A stretch of DNA of 47,568 nt from contig NZ_KB911610.1 of NCBI RefSeq assembly GCF_000383615.1, forward strand, positions 60,635 through 108,202, written 5' to 3'. Each line of letters begins with the position of its first letter. The first letter of the stretch is position 1. Shown in pieces: positions 1 through 7,552 of the stretch. The notes beneath the pieces are model-generated. The model was not told the origin of the DNA, made no database searches, and saw only the letters and a program-made list of their open reading frames with translations. The stretch comes from Streptomyces canus 299MFChir4.1 (GTDB lineage: Bacteria > Actinomycetota > Actinomycetes > Streptomycetales > Streptomycetaceae). The translations under genes and the position numbers were made by a program.

Positions 1-1086
1 GCACGCGCGCCCGAGGCCGCGGCGGTGCTCCGGTCCGAGCCCGCGCCGGTTCCGGCCGTGCCCGGCCCCGAGTCGGATCCCGTGCACGCTCCCGAGCCTG
101 CGGCGGCGCTCCCGTCCGAGCCCGCGCCGGTCCCGGTGGCCGCACCGGTGCCGGCGCCCGTGCCTGCCTCGGGGTCGGTGCTCCCGCCCGCCCCGCAATC
201 CGCACCCGCCCCCGAGCCGCAGCCCGCACCCGCGCCCGAGGCCGAGCACATGCCCGAGCCCGAAGCCGCCCCGGATCCCGCTCTCACCCCAGACCCCGCT
301 CTCACCCCAAACCCCGCCCCCAAGACCCGCCGAGTCCTCCGAGCAACGCTCCGCTGGACCGCCGCCCTTCTCACCTTCGCCGCGTTCGGGGCCGGGAGTG
401 CGTACGGGATCGCCGGGATGGAGCGGACGGACGTGCCGGGGCTCGGGACCGTGTCGGACGGGCGATGGGTCTATCCGGTGTTGACGAAGGCGCCGTTGCC
501 GTCCGGGAGCCCGGGGCCGCTCGCCAGGGAGAACAAGGCCGGCAGCCACTACGCCGATCTGCGGGCGCTCGTGCTGCCCGCGCCCGAAGGGGCGACCGTC
601 GACAAGGCGCTCAGCGGTACCGACGGCTGGCTGCCGACGAAGGACCTGCTCTCGGAGTACGCCGAGAAGGAGGACCGCGACGAGCTCGGGACGAAGCTCT
701 CCGAGAACGGTCTGCGGCACATCGCGGTCCGCGGCTGGACCACCCCCGACGGCACCCGCACCCGGATCTATCTGCTCCAGTTCGACACCGCGGCCGTCGT
801 GGACGACCTGTTCGGCGAGGACATCGCCCCGTACGGCAGCCCCGGCTACGAACTGCGCGACGCCCCGGACTCCCGCTCCGACGAGGCCTTCCCGAACGCG
901 GCCCGAATCCCCGACATCACCGCGTCCGTCTACGTCGAGCCGAAGCCGTACGGCAAGGAACAGGCCCGCCACGCCTACCTCGGCGCCGGCGACGTACTCG
1001 CCCTGGTCGTCCAGTCCCGCAGGGGCACCGTCAACCCCGTCCCCTTCCAGCAGACGGTGGCGCTCCAGAGCCAGCTCCTGGGCTGA
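1..1086 (+). CDS. Partial membrane-anchored protein with Pro/Ala/Glu-rich cytoplasmic tail
   Basis: The reading frame is open to the left window edge, so the gene probably begins upstream; an internal GTG at 25 is only a possible start. From that GTG, residues 1-100 are a low-complexity Pro/Ala/Glu tract, 101-110 are basic, and 111-130 form one hydrophobic segment. About 220 residues of folded-looking C-terminal domain follow, probably outside the cell by the positive-inside rule. I recognise no catalytic motif or named family in that domain. The layout, a long disordered tail, one helix and an outer domain, is common in streptomycete envelope proteins of unknown role. Confidence 0.75.
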   Translation, partial: ARAPEAAAVLRSEPAPVPAVPGPESDPVHAPEPAAALPSEPAPVPVAAPVPAPVPASGSVLPPAPQSAPAPEPQPAPAPEAEHMPEPEAAPDPALTPDPALTPNPAPKTRRVLRATLRWTAALLTFAAFGAGSAYGIAGMERTDVPGLGTVSDGRWVYPVLTKAPLPSGSPGPLARENKAGSHYADLRALVLPAPEGATVDKALSGTDGWLPTKDLLSEYAEKEDRDELGTKLSENGLRHIAVRGWTTPDGTRTRIYLLQFDTAAVVDDLFGEDIAPYGSPGYELRDAPDSRSDEAFPNAARIPDITASVYVEPKPYGKEQARHAYLGAGDVLALVVQSRRGTVNPVPFQQTVALQSQLLG

Positions 1087-1104
1087 GGAGACCCGCACGG
1101 CCCC

Positions 1105-1135
1105 CCGGGCCCCGGCCGCGTAAGCTGGGGCCCGG
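1105..1135. terminator. GC hairpin after the membrane-anchored gene
   Basis: Nine-base arms CCGGGCCCC (1105-1113) and GGGGCCCGG (1127-1135) enclose a 13-nt loop. There is no T-tract. The loop also contains TAAGCT (1121-1126), which could be a -10 box for the small gene downstream, so terminator and promoter roles may overlap here. Confidence 0.4.
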
Positions 1136-1179
1136 CCCTGTGTACATGCACCGCACCCCGCTCATCCGAGGAGCACCCC

Positions 1180-1278
1180 GTGGAGATCTTCTTCGAAGCC
1201 CTGCTGGTCCTGGTCTGCGTCGGCGTTCTCGCCTTCGCCGGACTGACCGTGAAGAAGCTGTACCAGGGCCAGCGCTGA
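1180..1278 (+). CDS. 32-residue single-helix membrane peptide
   Basis: GTG start preceded at good distance by GAGGAG. The product is 32 residues: a short acidic N-terminus (MEIFFEA), one hydrophobic helix of about 17 residues and a basic C-terminus ending KKLYQGQR. By charge the C-terminus should face the cytoplasm. It sits 23 bp upstream of the nitrobindin-like gene in the same direction, so co-transcription is likely. It is below the usual gene-calling size, but a clear ribosome site, clean stop and membrane-peptide composition support it. No function can be assigned. Confidence 0.6.
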   Translation: MEIFFEALLVLVCVGVLAFAGLTVKKLYQGQR

Positions 1279-1301
1279 TCCCCCTCTAGGAACCGCCACT
1301 C

Positions 1302-1877
1302 ATGATCGAGATCCCGTCCGACCTCCACAAGGACCTCGTCCCGCTCGCCTTCCTGCTCGGCAACTGGGCGGGCGCGGGCGTGCACGACTTCCCCGGCTCG
1401 GAGAAGTGCAACTTCGGCCAGGAGGTGACCTTCGGCCACGACGGCCGGGACTTCCTGGAGTACGAGTCCCACACCTGGGTGCTGGACAACGACGGCAACA
1501 AGGTCCGCCCGCTGGAGACCGAGCACGGCTTCTGGCGCATCGACGCCGACCGCAAGGTCGAGGTGACGATGGTCCGCGACGACGGCGTCGTCGAGATCTG
1601 GTACGGCGAGATGGCCGATCAGAAGCCGCAGATCGACCTGGTGACCGACGCCGTCGCGCGTACGGCCGCCTCGGGGCCGTACAGCGGTGGCAAGCGGCTT
1701 TACGGCTACGTCAAGAGCGACCTCATGTGGGTCGGCGAGAAGCAGACCCCCGAGGTCGAGCTGCGCCCCTACATGTCGGCGCACCTGAAGAAGGTCGTCA
1801 CCCCGGAGGACGTCGAGCGCTGGGCCAAGGCCCTGCCCGACGACATGCCGGACGACGGGATCGCCTTCTTCAAGTAG
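1302..1877 (+). CDS. FABP-family / nitrobindin-like heme-binding beta-barrel protein
   Basis: 191 residues, the usual size of the DUF1794/THAP4-like family. The diagnostic G-x-W-x-G-x-G motif is present near the start (GNWAGAG, about residues 20-26), after the typical opening on a protein holding back at L-P-L-A-F-L. Family members fold as a 10-stranded barrel, bind ferric heme b and can isomerise peroxynitrite to nitrate; that activity is family knowledge, not visible here. Predicted cytoplasmic, no signal peptide. Its stop codon TAG (1875-1877) lies inside the first unit of an 18-bp tandem repeat that fills the gap to nur. Confidence 0.85.
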   Translation: MIEIPSDLHKDLVPLAFLLGNWAGAGVHDFPGSEKCNFGQEVTFGHDGRDFLEYESHTWVLDNDGNKVRPLETEHGFWRIDADRKVEVTMVRDDGVVEIWYGEMADQKPQIDLVTDAVARTAASGPYSGGKRLYGYVKSDLMWVGEKQTPEVELRPYMSAHLKKVVTPEDVERWAKALPDDMPDDGIAFFK

Positions 1878-1946
1878 GTCCCGCACCACAAGCAGGTCCC
1901 GCACTTCCAGCAGGTCCCGCACTTCCAGCAGGTCCCGCGCCGAGAG
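1875..1946 (+). repeat. 18-bp tandem repeat (4 units) between the nitrobindin-like gene and nur
   Basis: Units at 1875-1892, 1893-1910, 1911-1928 and 1929-1946. The two central ones are identical (CAGGTCCCGCACTTCCAG); the outer ones diverge at their outer halves. The array begins on the upstream stop codon and ends 5 bp before the nur -10 box. Confidence 0.85.
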
Positions 1947-1950
1947 GTCC

Positions 1951-1956
1951 TAGACT
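1951..1956 (+). promoter_or_regulatory. -10 box of a leaderless nur transcript
   Basis: TAGACT is followed by 7 nt and then GTG at 1964, with no Shine-Dalgarno sequence between. That spacing fits a transcript starting on the start codon. The 18-bp repeats occupy the -35 region. Confidence 0.55.
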
Positions 1957-1963
1957 TCCCGGT

Positions 1964-2401
1964 GTGGTGAGCACCGACTGGAAGAGCGACCTGAGGCAGC
2001 GCGGCTACCGGCTGACGCCGCAGCGCCAGCTTGTCCTCGAAGCCGTGGACACCCTGGAGCACGCGACCCCCGACGCCATCCTCACGGAAGTGAAGAAGAC
2101 GGCGTCGGGGGTCAACATTTCCACGGTCTACCGGACCCTGGAGCTCCTGGAGGAGCTCGGCCTGGTCAGCCACGCCCATCTCGGGCACGGGGCGCCGACG
2201 TACCACCTGGCCGACCGCCATCACCACATCCACCTGGTCTGCCGCGACTGCGAGAACGTCATCGAGGCGGACATCAAGGTGGCCGCCGACTTCACCGCGA
2301 AGCTCCGGCAGGAGTTCGGCTTCGAGACCGACATGAAGCACTTCGCGATCTTCGGCCGCTGCAAGGACTGCTCTCTCAAGGCTTCAACTACCGAGTCGTA
2401 G
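1964..2401 (+). CDS. nur: Nickel-responsive Fur-family regulator Nur
   Basis: 145 residues from the GTG at 1964, the length of S. coelicolor Nur. N-terminal winged helix, with recognition segment around N51-STVYRTLELLEE-64, then a dimerisation domain. With this start, His33, His86, His88 and His90 (M-site) and His70, His72 and His126 (Ni-site) fall exactly where the Nur structure places its metal ligands. That separates it from Zur, FurA and CatR paralogues and supports the start. CxxC pairs are present at 93-96 and 133-136. Known role: with nickel bound it represses Ni uptake genes and Fe-superoxide dismutase. The stop codon TAG is part of the -10 box of the next gene. Confidence 0.93.
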   Translation: MVSTDWKSDLRQRGYRLTPQRQLVLEAVDTLEHATPDAILTEVKKTASGVNISTVYRTLELLEELGLVSHAHLGHGAPTYHLADRHHHIHLVCRDCENVIEADIKVAADFTAKLRQEFGFETDMKHFAIFGRCKDCSLKASTTES

Positions 2402-2404
2402 GCT
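2399..2404 (+). promoter_or_regulatory. -10 box for leaderless ygfZ, built on the nur stop codon
   Basis: TAGGCT, whose first three bases are the nur stop, is followed by 7 nt and ATG at 2412. This favours 2412 over the ATG at 2406, which would lie only 1 nt after the box. Confidence 0.5.
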
Positions 2405-2411
2405 TATGCGT

Positions 2412-3377
2412 ATGAAGAGCCCCCTGCTGTCCCTGCCCGGCGCCGTCCCCGCCGAGGGCGTGGACGAAGGCGTCGCCGCGCATTACGGCGACCTGTTCCG
2501 CGAACAGCGCGCCCTCGCCGGCGGCACCGGATTCGTCGACCTCTCGCACCGCGGGGTCGTGTCCGTCACCGGCGACGACCGCCTGAGCTGGCTGCACCTG
2601 CTGCTCACCCAGCACGTCAGCGACCTCCCCACGGGCCAGGCCACCGAGGCGCTGATCCTTTCCGCGCACGGCCACATCGAGCACGCGCTGTATCTCGTCG
2701 ACGACGGCACGACCGTGTGGGCGCACGTCGAACCCGGCACCCAGGACGCGCTGATCGCCTACCTGGAGTCGATGAAGTTCTTCTACCGGGTCGACGTCGC
2801 CGACCGCACCGACGAGGTCGCGATCGTCCACCTTCCCGCCGGTTCCATCGCCGAGGTGCCGGAGGGGGTCGTCGTACGCGAGACGCCGTACGGCCGTGAT
2901 CTGTTCCTGCCCCGCGCGGACCTGGAGTCGTTCGCGGAGAAGTCCGGCCCCGCGGTCGGCCTGCTCGCCTACGAGGCGCTGCGCGTCGAGCACCACCGCC
3001 CCCGCCTGGGCTTCGAGACCGACCACCGCACCATCCCGCACGAGCTGGGCTGGATCGGCAGCGCGGTGCACCTCCAGAAGGGCTGCTACCGCGGCCAGGA
3101 GACCGTGGCCCGCGTCCAGAACCTCGGCAAGCCGCCGCGGCGGCTGGTCTTCCTGCACCTGGACGGCAGCGAGGTGCACCTGCCACCCGCGGGCACCGAC
3201 ATCCGGCTCGCGGACGAGGGGCCCGACGGCCGCAAGATCGGTTTCGTGACGACGTCCGTACGGCACCACGAGCTCGGCCCGGTCGCGCTCGCGCTGGTCA
3301 AGCGGAACGTCCCGCTGGACGCCCGGTTGATGGCCGACAGTACGGCGGCCGCCCAGGAGGCGGTCGTCGAGCCGTAG
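2412..3377 (+). CDS. ygfZ: YgfZ/GcvT-like folate-binding iron-sulfur cluster repair protein
   Basis: 321 residues from ATG 2412; ATG 2406 would add two. It shows the GcvT fold pattern (FREQRALAGGTGFVDLSHRG near the N-terminus) and the YgfZ signature K-G-C-Y-R-G-Q-E around residue 223, whose cysteine is conserved in the family. YgfZ proteins bind folate and help maintain certain Fe-S enzymes under oxidative stress; this is family knowledge. It follows nur directly, convergent with dtd two bases after its stop. No signal peptide, so cytoplasmic. Confidence 0.9.
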   Translation: MKSPLLSLPGAVPAEGVDEGVAAHYGDLFREQRALAGGTGFVDLSHRGVVSVTGDDRLSWLHLLLTQHVSDLPTGQATEALILSAHGHIEHALYLVDDGTTVWAHVEPGTQDALIAYLESMKFFYRVDVADRTDEVAIVHLPAGSIAEVPEGVVVRETPYGRDLFLPRADLESFAEKSGPAVGLLAYEALRVEHHRPRLGFETDHRTIPHELGWIGSAVHLQKGCYRGQETVARVQNLGKPPRRLVFLHLDGSEVHLPPAGTDIRLADEGPDGRKIGFVTTSVRHHELGPVALALVKRNVPLDARLMADSTAAAQEAVVEP

Positions 3378-3379
3378 GC

Positions 3380-3805
3380 TCACATCTCCAGCAGGACCGT
3401 GAACGGGCCGTCGTTCGTCAGGGAAACCCGCATCCGCGCGCCGAAGCGGCCGGTGGCGACCGTCGCTCCCAGGGCGCGGAGCTGGGCGACGACCTCCTCG
3501 ACGAGGGGCTCGGCGACGTCGCCGGGGGCGGCGGCGTTCCAGGTGGGGCGGCGGCCCTTGCGGGCGTCGCCGTACAGGGTGAACTGGCTGATCACCAGCA
3601 GCGGGGCGTCGATGTCGCTGCACGACTTCTCGTCGTGCAGCATCCGCACCGACCAGAGTTTGCGGGCGAGTTGGGCCGCCTTCTCCTTGGTGTCCTCGTG
3701 GGTGACCCCGACCAGGACGCACAGTCCCTCGCCGCTGATCTCCCCGACCGTCTCCCCGTCCACGACGACGCTCGCGCCGTCCACCCTCTGCACCACTGCA
3801 CGCAT
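3380..3805 (-). CDS. dtd: D-aminoacyl-tRNA deacylase
   Basis: 141 residues, normal for Dtd. It begins MRAVVQRV and carries the S-Q-F-T-L-Y-G-D motif (around residue 73) and the C-terminal N-D-G-P-F-T motif containing the cross-subunit Gly-cisPro pair that excludes L-amino acids. The homodimeric enzyme hydrolyses D-amino acids (and glycine mischarged on tRNA-Ala) from tRNA. Its stop is 2 bp from the ygfZ stop in tail-to-tail arrangement. A weak -10 (CATGAT) lies 6 nt upstream of the ATG, so the transcript may be leaderless. Confidence 0.95.
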   Translation of the reverse strand: MRAVVQRVDGASVVVDGETVGEISGEGLCVLVGVTHEDTKEKAAQLARKLWSVRMLHDEKSCSDIDAPLLVISQFTLYGDARKGRRPTWNAAAPGDVAEPLVEEVVAQLRALGATVATGRFGARMRVSLTNDGPFTVLLEM

Positions 3806-3973
3806 GTGCCCATCATGCCGGTCGCGCGGGAAGGGCCCGTGTTCGGGTTTGTTTCTGATCCTTAACCCCCCATCTGGGGCCGTTCAGGGCCGTTCGGGGG
3901 CACTCGGTCACATAGCGGCCACCTGGGGTGGCACGATGCTTCCACACGCCGGTCGAGGGGACGGTAGAGGCGC

Positions 3974-4597
3974 ATGAGCACACCGAGTACGGGGCAGCAC
4001 TCCGGGCCCGTCCGCGCTGCCTGCGGAGCGGAGCCGGAGCCACCCCGGCCGCCCGCGCAGCGTACGGACAGCCCCCTGCTGCCCCCCGATCCACCCGAGC
4101 AGGACCTCGCCACGCTGAGCCTGCCCGAACTGCGCACCCTGCGCAGGGACGCCCAGCGGGACGAGGCCGACCTCAGCTATGTCCGACGGCTGCTGCAGGG
4201 CCGTATCGACATCCTCCGCGCGGAACTGCTCCGCCGGTCCCCGACGGGCTCGGTGCCCGAGCGGCTCCCGGAGGCCTCGGTGGTCGAGCGGCTCCCGGAG
4301 ATCCTCACCGACGCCCCCGCCCGCCACCGCTCCTCGGCCCGCCACGTCAGGCTGGGCACCCCGCACAGCGAGGAGTACCGGCTGCTGGCCGCCGAAATGC
4401 TCGCCGAGGTCGAGCTCTCGGACCTCTCCGCCCGGACCGACCTGGAACTGAGCACCGCGATGGGCCGGCTCGTGCGGTACGAGCAGCGGGTGTCGGGGCG
4501 CCGGCAGCGGTTGCAGCGGACGGCGGACGAGTGCAGCGGGGAGATCGCGCGGCGCTACCGGGAGGGAGAGGCGCAGGTGGAGGATCTGCTGACCTAG
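3974..4597 (+). CDS. rsiG: RsiG, c-di-GMP-dependent anti-sigma factor for WhiG
   Basis: 207 residues: a Pro-rich disordered N-terminus (1-45), then a helical hairpin. Two copies of the c-di-GMP signature E(x)3S(x)2R(x)3Q(x)3D are exact: E64, S68, R71, Q75, D79 and E170, S174, R177, Q181, D185. In Streptomyces, RsiG holds the sporulation sigma factor WhiG inactive when loaded with two c-di-GMP molecules, linking the second messenger to spore formation. The twin motif placed on antiparallel helices is diagnostic, although the sequence is otherwise bland and is easily left hypothetical. ATG preceded by GAGG. The stop codon lies in a 21-bp tandem repeat. Confidence 0.93.
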   Translation: MSTPSTGQHSGPVRAACGAEPEPPRPPAQRTDSPLLPPDPPEQDLATLSLPELRTLRRDAQRDEADLSYVRRLLQGRIDILRAELLRRSPTGSVPERLPEASVVERLPEILTDAPARHRSSARHVRLGTPHSEEYRLLAAEMLAEVELSDLSARTDLELSTAMGRLVRYEQRVSGRRQRLQRTADECSGEIARRYREGEAQVEDLLT

Positions 4598-4651
4598 GGA
4601 ACCGGGCGGCTGACCTGGGGAACCGACCGGCTGACCAGGGGAACCGGCCTG
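4589..4651 (+). repeat. 21-bp tandem repeat (3 units) across the rsiG stop codon
   Basis: Units at 4589-4609, 4610-4630 and 4631-4651, each CTGACC(t/a)(g)GGGAACCG plus a variable end. The first unit carries the rsiG stop (4595-4597). The unit length is a multiple of three. Confidence 0.85.
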
Positions 4652-4697
4652 CCGTTCGGGGTGCGGAAAACCGCACGACACTCCCACCCCGCCCGCC

Positions 4698-4703
4698 TAC
4701 CGT
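4698..4703 (+). promoter_or_regulatory. -10 box of leaderless acetyltransferase gene
   Basis: TACCGT, then 6 nt, then ATG at 4710, with no Shine-Dalgarno sequence. Confidence 0.55.
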
Positions 4704-4709
4704 GGCCCC

Positions 4710-5960
4710 ATGAGCGCCCCAGCCGACATCGACGTCCGTCCGATCACCGAGGCCGAGCATCCCGAGTGGCTGCGTGCCGTGCGGGCCGGGTTCCTGCGGG
4801 AGCCCGTCGTGTCGGCGGCGGAACGGGAGGCCCGTAGGCGGCAGTTCGAGCCCGGTCGGTTCATCGGCGCCTTCGAGGGGGACCGCTGCGTGGCGACCTT
4901 CCGGTCGTTCGCGCAGGAGGTCACCGCGGTCGGCGGGGAGCTCGTGCCCGCCGACGCGATCTCCGCCGTCACCGTGACCGCCACCCACCGCCGGCGCGGT
5001 CTGCTGACCCGCATGATGAGCCAGGACCTCGCCGCCGCCAAGGAGCGCGGGGACGTCCTGGCCACGCTGATCGCGGCCGAGTACGGGATCTACGGCCGCT
5101 ACGGCTTCGGCCCCGCCACCTCGGGCACCGAGTGGACGGTCGACGTCCCGCGCACGGGCCTCGACCCCCGCGGCCCGGATCTGGACGGCGGCCGTATCGA
5201 CCTGGTGGACCCCGACGAGGTGCGCAAGATCGGTCCCGAACTGCACGACCGGATGCGCCGGGCCACGCCGGGGGCGATCAGCCGGGACGAGTGGTACTGG
5301 CAGCTGAACACGGGTGCCGTGCGCCCCGACCCGAGCTGGACCGAGCCGTTCTACGCGGTGTACCGGGCCTCGGACGGCACGGTCGAGGGACTGATGGCGT
5401 ACGAGGCCGACGAGAAGTGGGCCGACACCATGCAGCCGTCGAACACGGCGAGCGTGCGGAGCATGATCGCCTCGACTCCGGCCGCCGAGCGCGCCCTGTG
5501 GCACTACCTGTGCTCGATCGACTGGGTCATGCAGGTCAAGAGCGGCTGGCGGGCCCCCGACGACCTGCTCCCACACCTCCTGCCGAACCCCCCGGCGGCC
5601 AGGATCACCATGCACGCGGACTGGCTGTGGGTGCGGATCCTCGATGTCGTACGGGCCCTGGAGGCGCGGACGTACGCGGGCGAGGGGGCGCTGGTGCTGG
5701 AGGTCGTGGACGGCTCGGGGATGACGGGCGGCCGCTACCGGCTGGACGCCTCGCCGGACGGTGCCTCCTGTACGGCGACGACCCGGAGTGCCGATCTCAC
5801 GCTGGACGTCCGGGAGTTGGCGACGCTGTGGCTCGGTGACGAGTCGGCGGTGCGGCTCGCGGCCCTGGGGCGGGTGCGGGAAGAACGAGCGGGCGCCGGC
5901 CAGGAGGCCGACGCCCTGCTGCGCACGTCCAGGCGGCCTTGGTGCCCGGACATGTTCTGA
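4710..5960 (+). CDS. Eis-family GNAT N-acetyltransferase with sterol-carrier-like C-domain
   Basis: 416 residues, like Mycobacterium Eis (about 400). The N-terminal GNAT domain has the acetyl-CoA loop VTATHRRRGLLTRM (about residues 90-103) and E-Y-G-I-Y-G-R-Y-G-F-G (about 127-137) containing the tyrosine used as general acid in Eis. A central second GNAT-like domain and a C-terminal SCP2-like domain follow. The chain ends in Phe, whose free carboxylate acts as base in Eis; here the last residues are CPDMF. Eis enzymes form hexamers and acetylate several amines of aminoglycosides or lysine side chains; the substrate here is unknown. Confidence 0.88.
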   Translation: MSAPADIDVRPITEAEHPEWLRAVRAGFLREPVVSAAEREARRRQFEPGRFIGAFEGDRCVATFRSFAQEVTAVGGELVPADAISAVTVTATHRRRGLLTRMMSQDLAAAKERGDVLATLIAAEYGIYGRYGFGPATSGTEWTVDVPRTGLDPRGPDLDGGRIDLVDPDEVRKIGPELHDRMRRATPGAISRDEWYWQLNTGAVRPDPSWTEPFYAVYRASDGTVEGLMAYEADEKWADTMQPSNTASVRSMIASTPAAERALWHYLCSIDWVMQVKSGWRAPDDLLPHLLPNPPAARITMHADWLWVRILDVVRALEARTYAGEGALVLEVVDGSGMTGGRYRLDASPDGASCTATTRSADLTLDVRELATLWLGDESAVRLAALGRVREERAGAGQEADALLRTSRRPWCPDMF

Positions 5961-6025
5961 GGCTCCCTTCAGGCGGGGACGGGTGGACGGTGTTCCTGAC
6001 TGTGCTTTCGCATCCGTAGCGAAGT

Positions 6026-6156
6026 GTTCAGTTGTGGCCGTGCACGGGTGCTCCCCCTCGGAGCTGTTCAGTTGTGGCTGTGCTCGGGTGCTCCGTCATG
6101 GAGCTGTTGAGTTGTGGCTGTGCTCGGTGCCGACGATGTTCAGTTGTGGCTGTGCA
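6026..6156 (+). repeat. Imperfect 40-bp tandem repeat (about 3.5 units)
   Basis: Units at 6026-6065 and 6066-6105 (40 bp each), a shortened one at 6106-6137 and a partial one from 6138. Each begins GTTCAGTTGTGGCTGTGC or a one- or two-base variant. No credible gene covers 5961-6228; apart from this array and the hairpin beside it I see nothing there. Confidence 0.85.
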
Positions 6157-6160
6157 GACC

Positions 6161-6199
6161 GACCGGGCTCCCAGCTCCCCTCCAGGGGGGAGCCCGGTC
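6161..6199. terminator. Strong hairpin between convergent genes
   Basis: Perfect 12-bp arms GACCGGGCTCCC (6161-6172) and GGGAGCCCGGTC (6188-6199). No T-tract, as is usual in streptomycetes. It can serve both the acetyltransferase gene and module A's small gene, which face each other. Confidence 0.6.
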
Positions 6200-6228
6200 A
6201 GCCGGATCCTGGGCCCGGCGGGCGGGCG

Positions 6229-6414
6229 TCATCCGGACTGGGCGAGCAGCATCACGAGGATGACCGCTCCGATGCCGCCGATCGCGACGTTCTTGGACTT
6301 GACGCCGATGGTCAGCGCGAGGAACGCGATGATGCCCATCGCACCCCACCTCCACTGGACGAGCGCTTCGAAGCCGACGGCGAGGGCGGCGATGGCGACA
6401 GCGATGAACGGCAT
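6229..6414 (-). CDS. Module A micro-membrane protein (61 aa)
   Basis: 61 residues from an ATG preceded by GAAGGGGGGACC. Three hydrophobic stretches (about 2-18, 24-37, 43-59) are joined by short polar turns: E16...Q20-WRWG, then K-S-K-N. It is clearly homologous to the small proteins at 7553-7741 and 9532-9714. All share acidic-x3/4-Q, an aromatic/basic-G turn, G-x4-N spacing and a final G-A-V/I helix. Each is divergently transcribed from a GntR-type regulator. Expected in the cytoplasmic membrane. No family name is known to me; an exporter subunit, a membrane anchor or a toxin-like peptide are all possible. Confidence 0.75.
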   Translation of the reverse strand: MPFIAVAIAALAVGFEALVQWRWGAMGIIAFLALTIGVKSKNVAIGGIGAVILVMLLAQSG

Positions 6415-6456
6415 GACGGTCCCCCCTTCGGGACTGTGGCCCCTGTCGGCCACCGA

Positions 6457-6519
6457 GTTGGCCAACCTTGTGAAGCTTTGACCATGTTTTTCAAGGTTGC
6501 TCAAGTTGGCGACCAACTT
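6457..6519. promoter_or_regulatory. Module A operator region
   Basis: Contains the palindrome GTTGGCCAAC (6457-6466), the inverted pair AACCTTG (6464-6470) / CAAGGTT (6492-6498), and a 7-bp-arm palindrome AAGTTGG-CGA-CCAACTT (6503-6519). On the reverse strand the last palindrome begins two bases after a TACAGT -10 box of the small gene, so a bound dimer would block its start. Module B has the same element at the same place. The regulator at 6606 is the expected binder (inference). Confidence 0.65.
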
Positions 6520-6593
6520 CACTGTAGTTATCTCCGCTTGGATGCGTCTCATAACCACCTTCCGGTGAACTGCCTAAAGATGGCGGGAAGTTG

Positions 6594-6599
6594 TAGTGT
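6594..6599 (+). promoter_or_regulatory. -10 box of leaderless regulator A
   Basis: TAGTGT, then 6 nt (TTGGTC), then GTG at 6606. The stretch from AACT at about 6568 to the start aligns closely with the module B promoter. Confidence 0.6.
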
Positions 6600-6605
6600 T
6601 TGGTC

Positions 6606-7517
6606 GTGGACCCGAAACACGCCTCCGCCAATGGGCGGAAGAGATCACAGCGGCCACAGAAATCACATCGCGAGGTGGCCGACGAGCTCCGCGCCCGGAT
6701 CCGGTCCGGCACGCTGCGGGCAGGTCAGCGCATGCCCACCCAGGCGCGGCTGGCCGACGAGTTCGGCGTCGAGCGGGGGGTCGTACGGCAGGCGCTGCAC
6801 CTGCTGCAGACGGAACACCTGCTCACCAACGTCTCCAAGGGAAGCCCGGCGACCGTCGCCCCCGACCTGGGGCTCAGCAGGACGCTGACCGGCCCCGGGG
6901 TCGCGCCGCAGCCCACGATGGTCACCCTCGGCCCCCGGATCGCCGCCGCCTTCGCGGCCCCGCACGTGGAGATAGACGCCCTGTGCCTGACGTCGGTGTC
7001 CCTCAACCTCGCCGTCGGCGAGGGGCTGCGCCAGATCCACGTCGGAGAGCTGAATCCGGCCAAGATCGACGTCCGCGTCCTGCTGCCGGGCCGGGACATC
7101 GACCTCGCCTTCCCGGTGCCGGTCGAGGGCCGCGGCGACGACGACCTGGTACGCGAGCGCTGGCTGGCCCAGCGCAACGCCCAGGGACAGGTCCTCCAGC
7201 ACAACCTCCTGGCCCTGCGGGCCACGCACGGCATAGACGTCCATGTCTCCTTCCGCGCCCTGCCCTTCACGCCACCGGTGAAGCTGTACCTGCTGAACGG
7301 CATGGAGGCGCTCTTCGCGTACTACACGCTGTCCCGCCGCAAGGAGGAGATCGACGACGAGCACCTGGAGCTGTACGACTCCGAGGGCACGCAGTCGATG
7401 CTGTTCGCCTTCGAGCAGGGCGCCGGCCTGCGGGACACCACGTTCGTGGAGCAGTCCCACCTGTGGTTCAACGCACTGTGGGAGACGATCAGTTCGGAGC
7501 TGACGCTCACGAGCTGA
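6606..7517 (+). CDS. GntR-type regulator A with a distinctive effector domain
   Basis: 303 residues from the leaderless GTG. A winged helix of GntR type occupies about residues 20-85 (VADELRARIRSG...PTQARLADEFGVERGVVRQALHLL). The C-terminal ~200 residues are not a UTRA, FCD or aminotransferase domain that I recognise. They alternate strands and helices, with IDVRVLLPGRDIDLAFPVPVE, then RALPFTPPVKLYLLNG, and end FVEQSHLWFNALWETI. The layout recalls PLD-fold sensor domains without catalytic HxK, a suggestion only. Long identical runs show close paralogy with regulator B; regulator C is more distant. Probably an autoregulator and repressor of the divergent micro-membrane gene. Confidence 0.85.
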   Translation: MDPKHASANGRKRSQRPQKSHREVADELRARIRSGTLRAGQRMPTQARLADEFGVERGVVRQALHLLQTEHLLTNVSKGSPATVAPDLGLSRTLTGPGVAPQPTMVTLGPRIAAAFAAPHVEIDALCLTSVSLNLAVGEGLRQIHVGELNPAKIDVRVLLPGRDIDLAFPVPVEGRGDDDLVRERWLAQRNAQGQVLQHNLLALRATHGIDVHVSFRALPFTPPVKLYLLNGMEALFAYYTLSRRKEEIDDEHLELYDSEGTQSMLFAFEQGAGLRDTTFVEQSHLWFNALWETISSELTLTS

Positions 7518-7552
7518 GGTCTCCCACAGGGGCGGATCGGGGTGTGCTCGGG

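Noticed and set aside
3399..3977. Forward open frame opposite dtd
   Set aside because: dtd motifs on the reverse strand are unambiguous.
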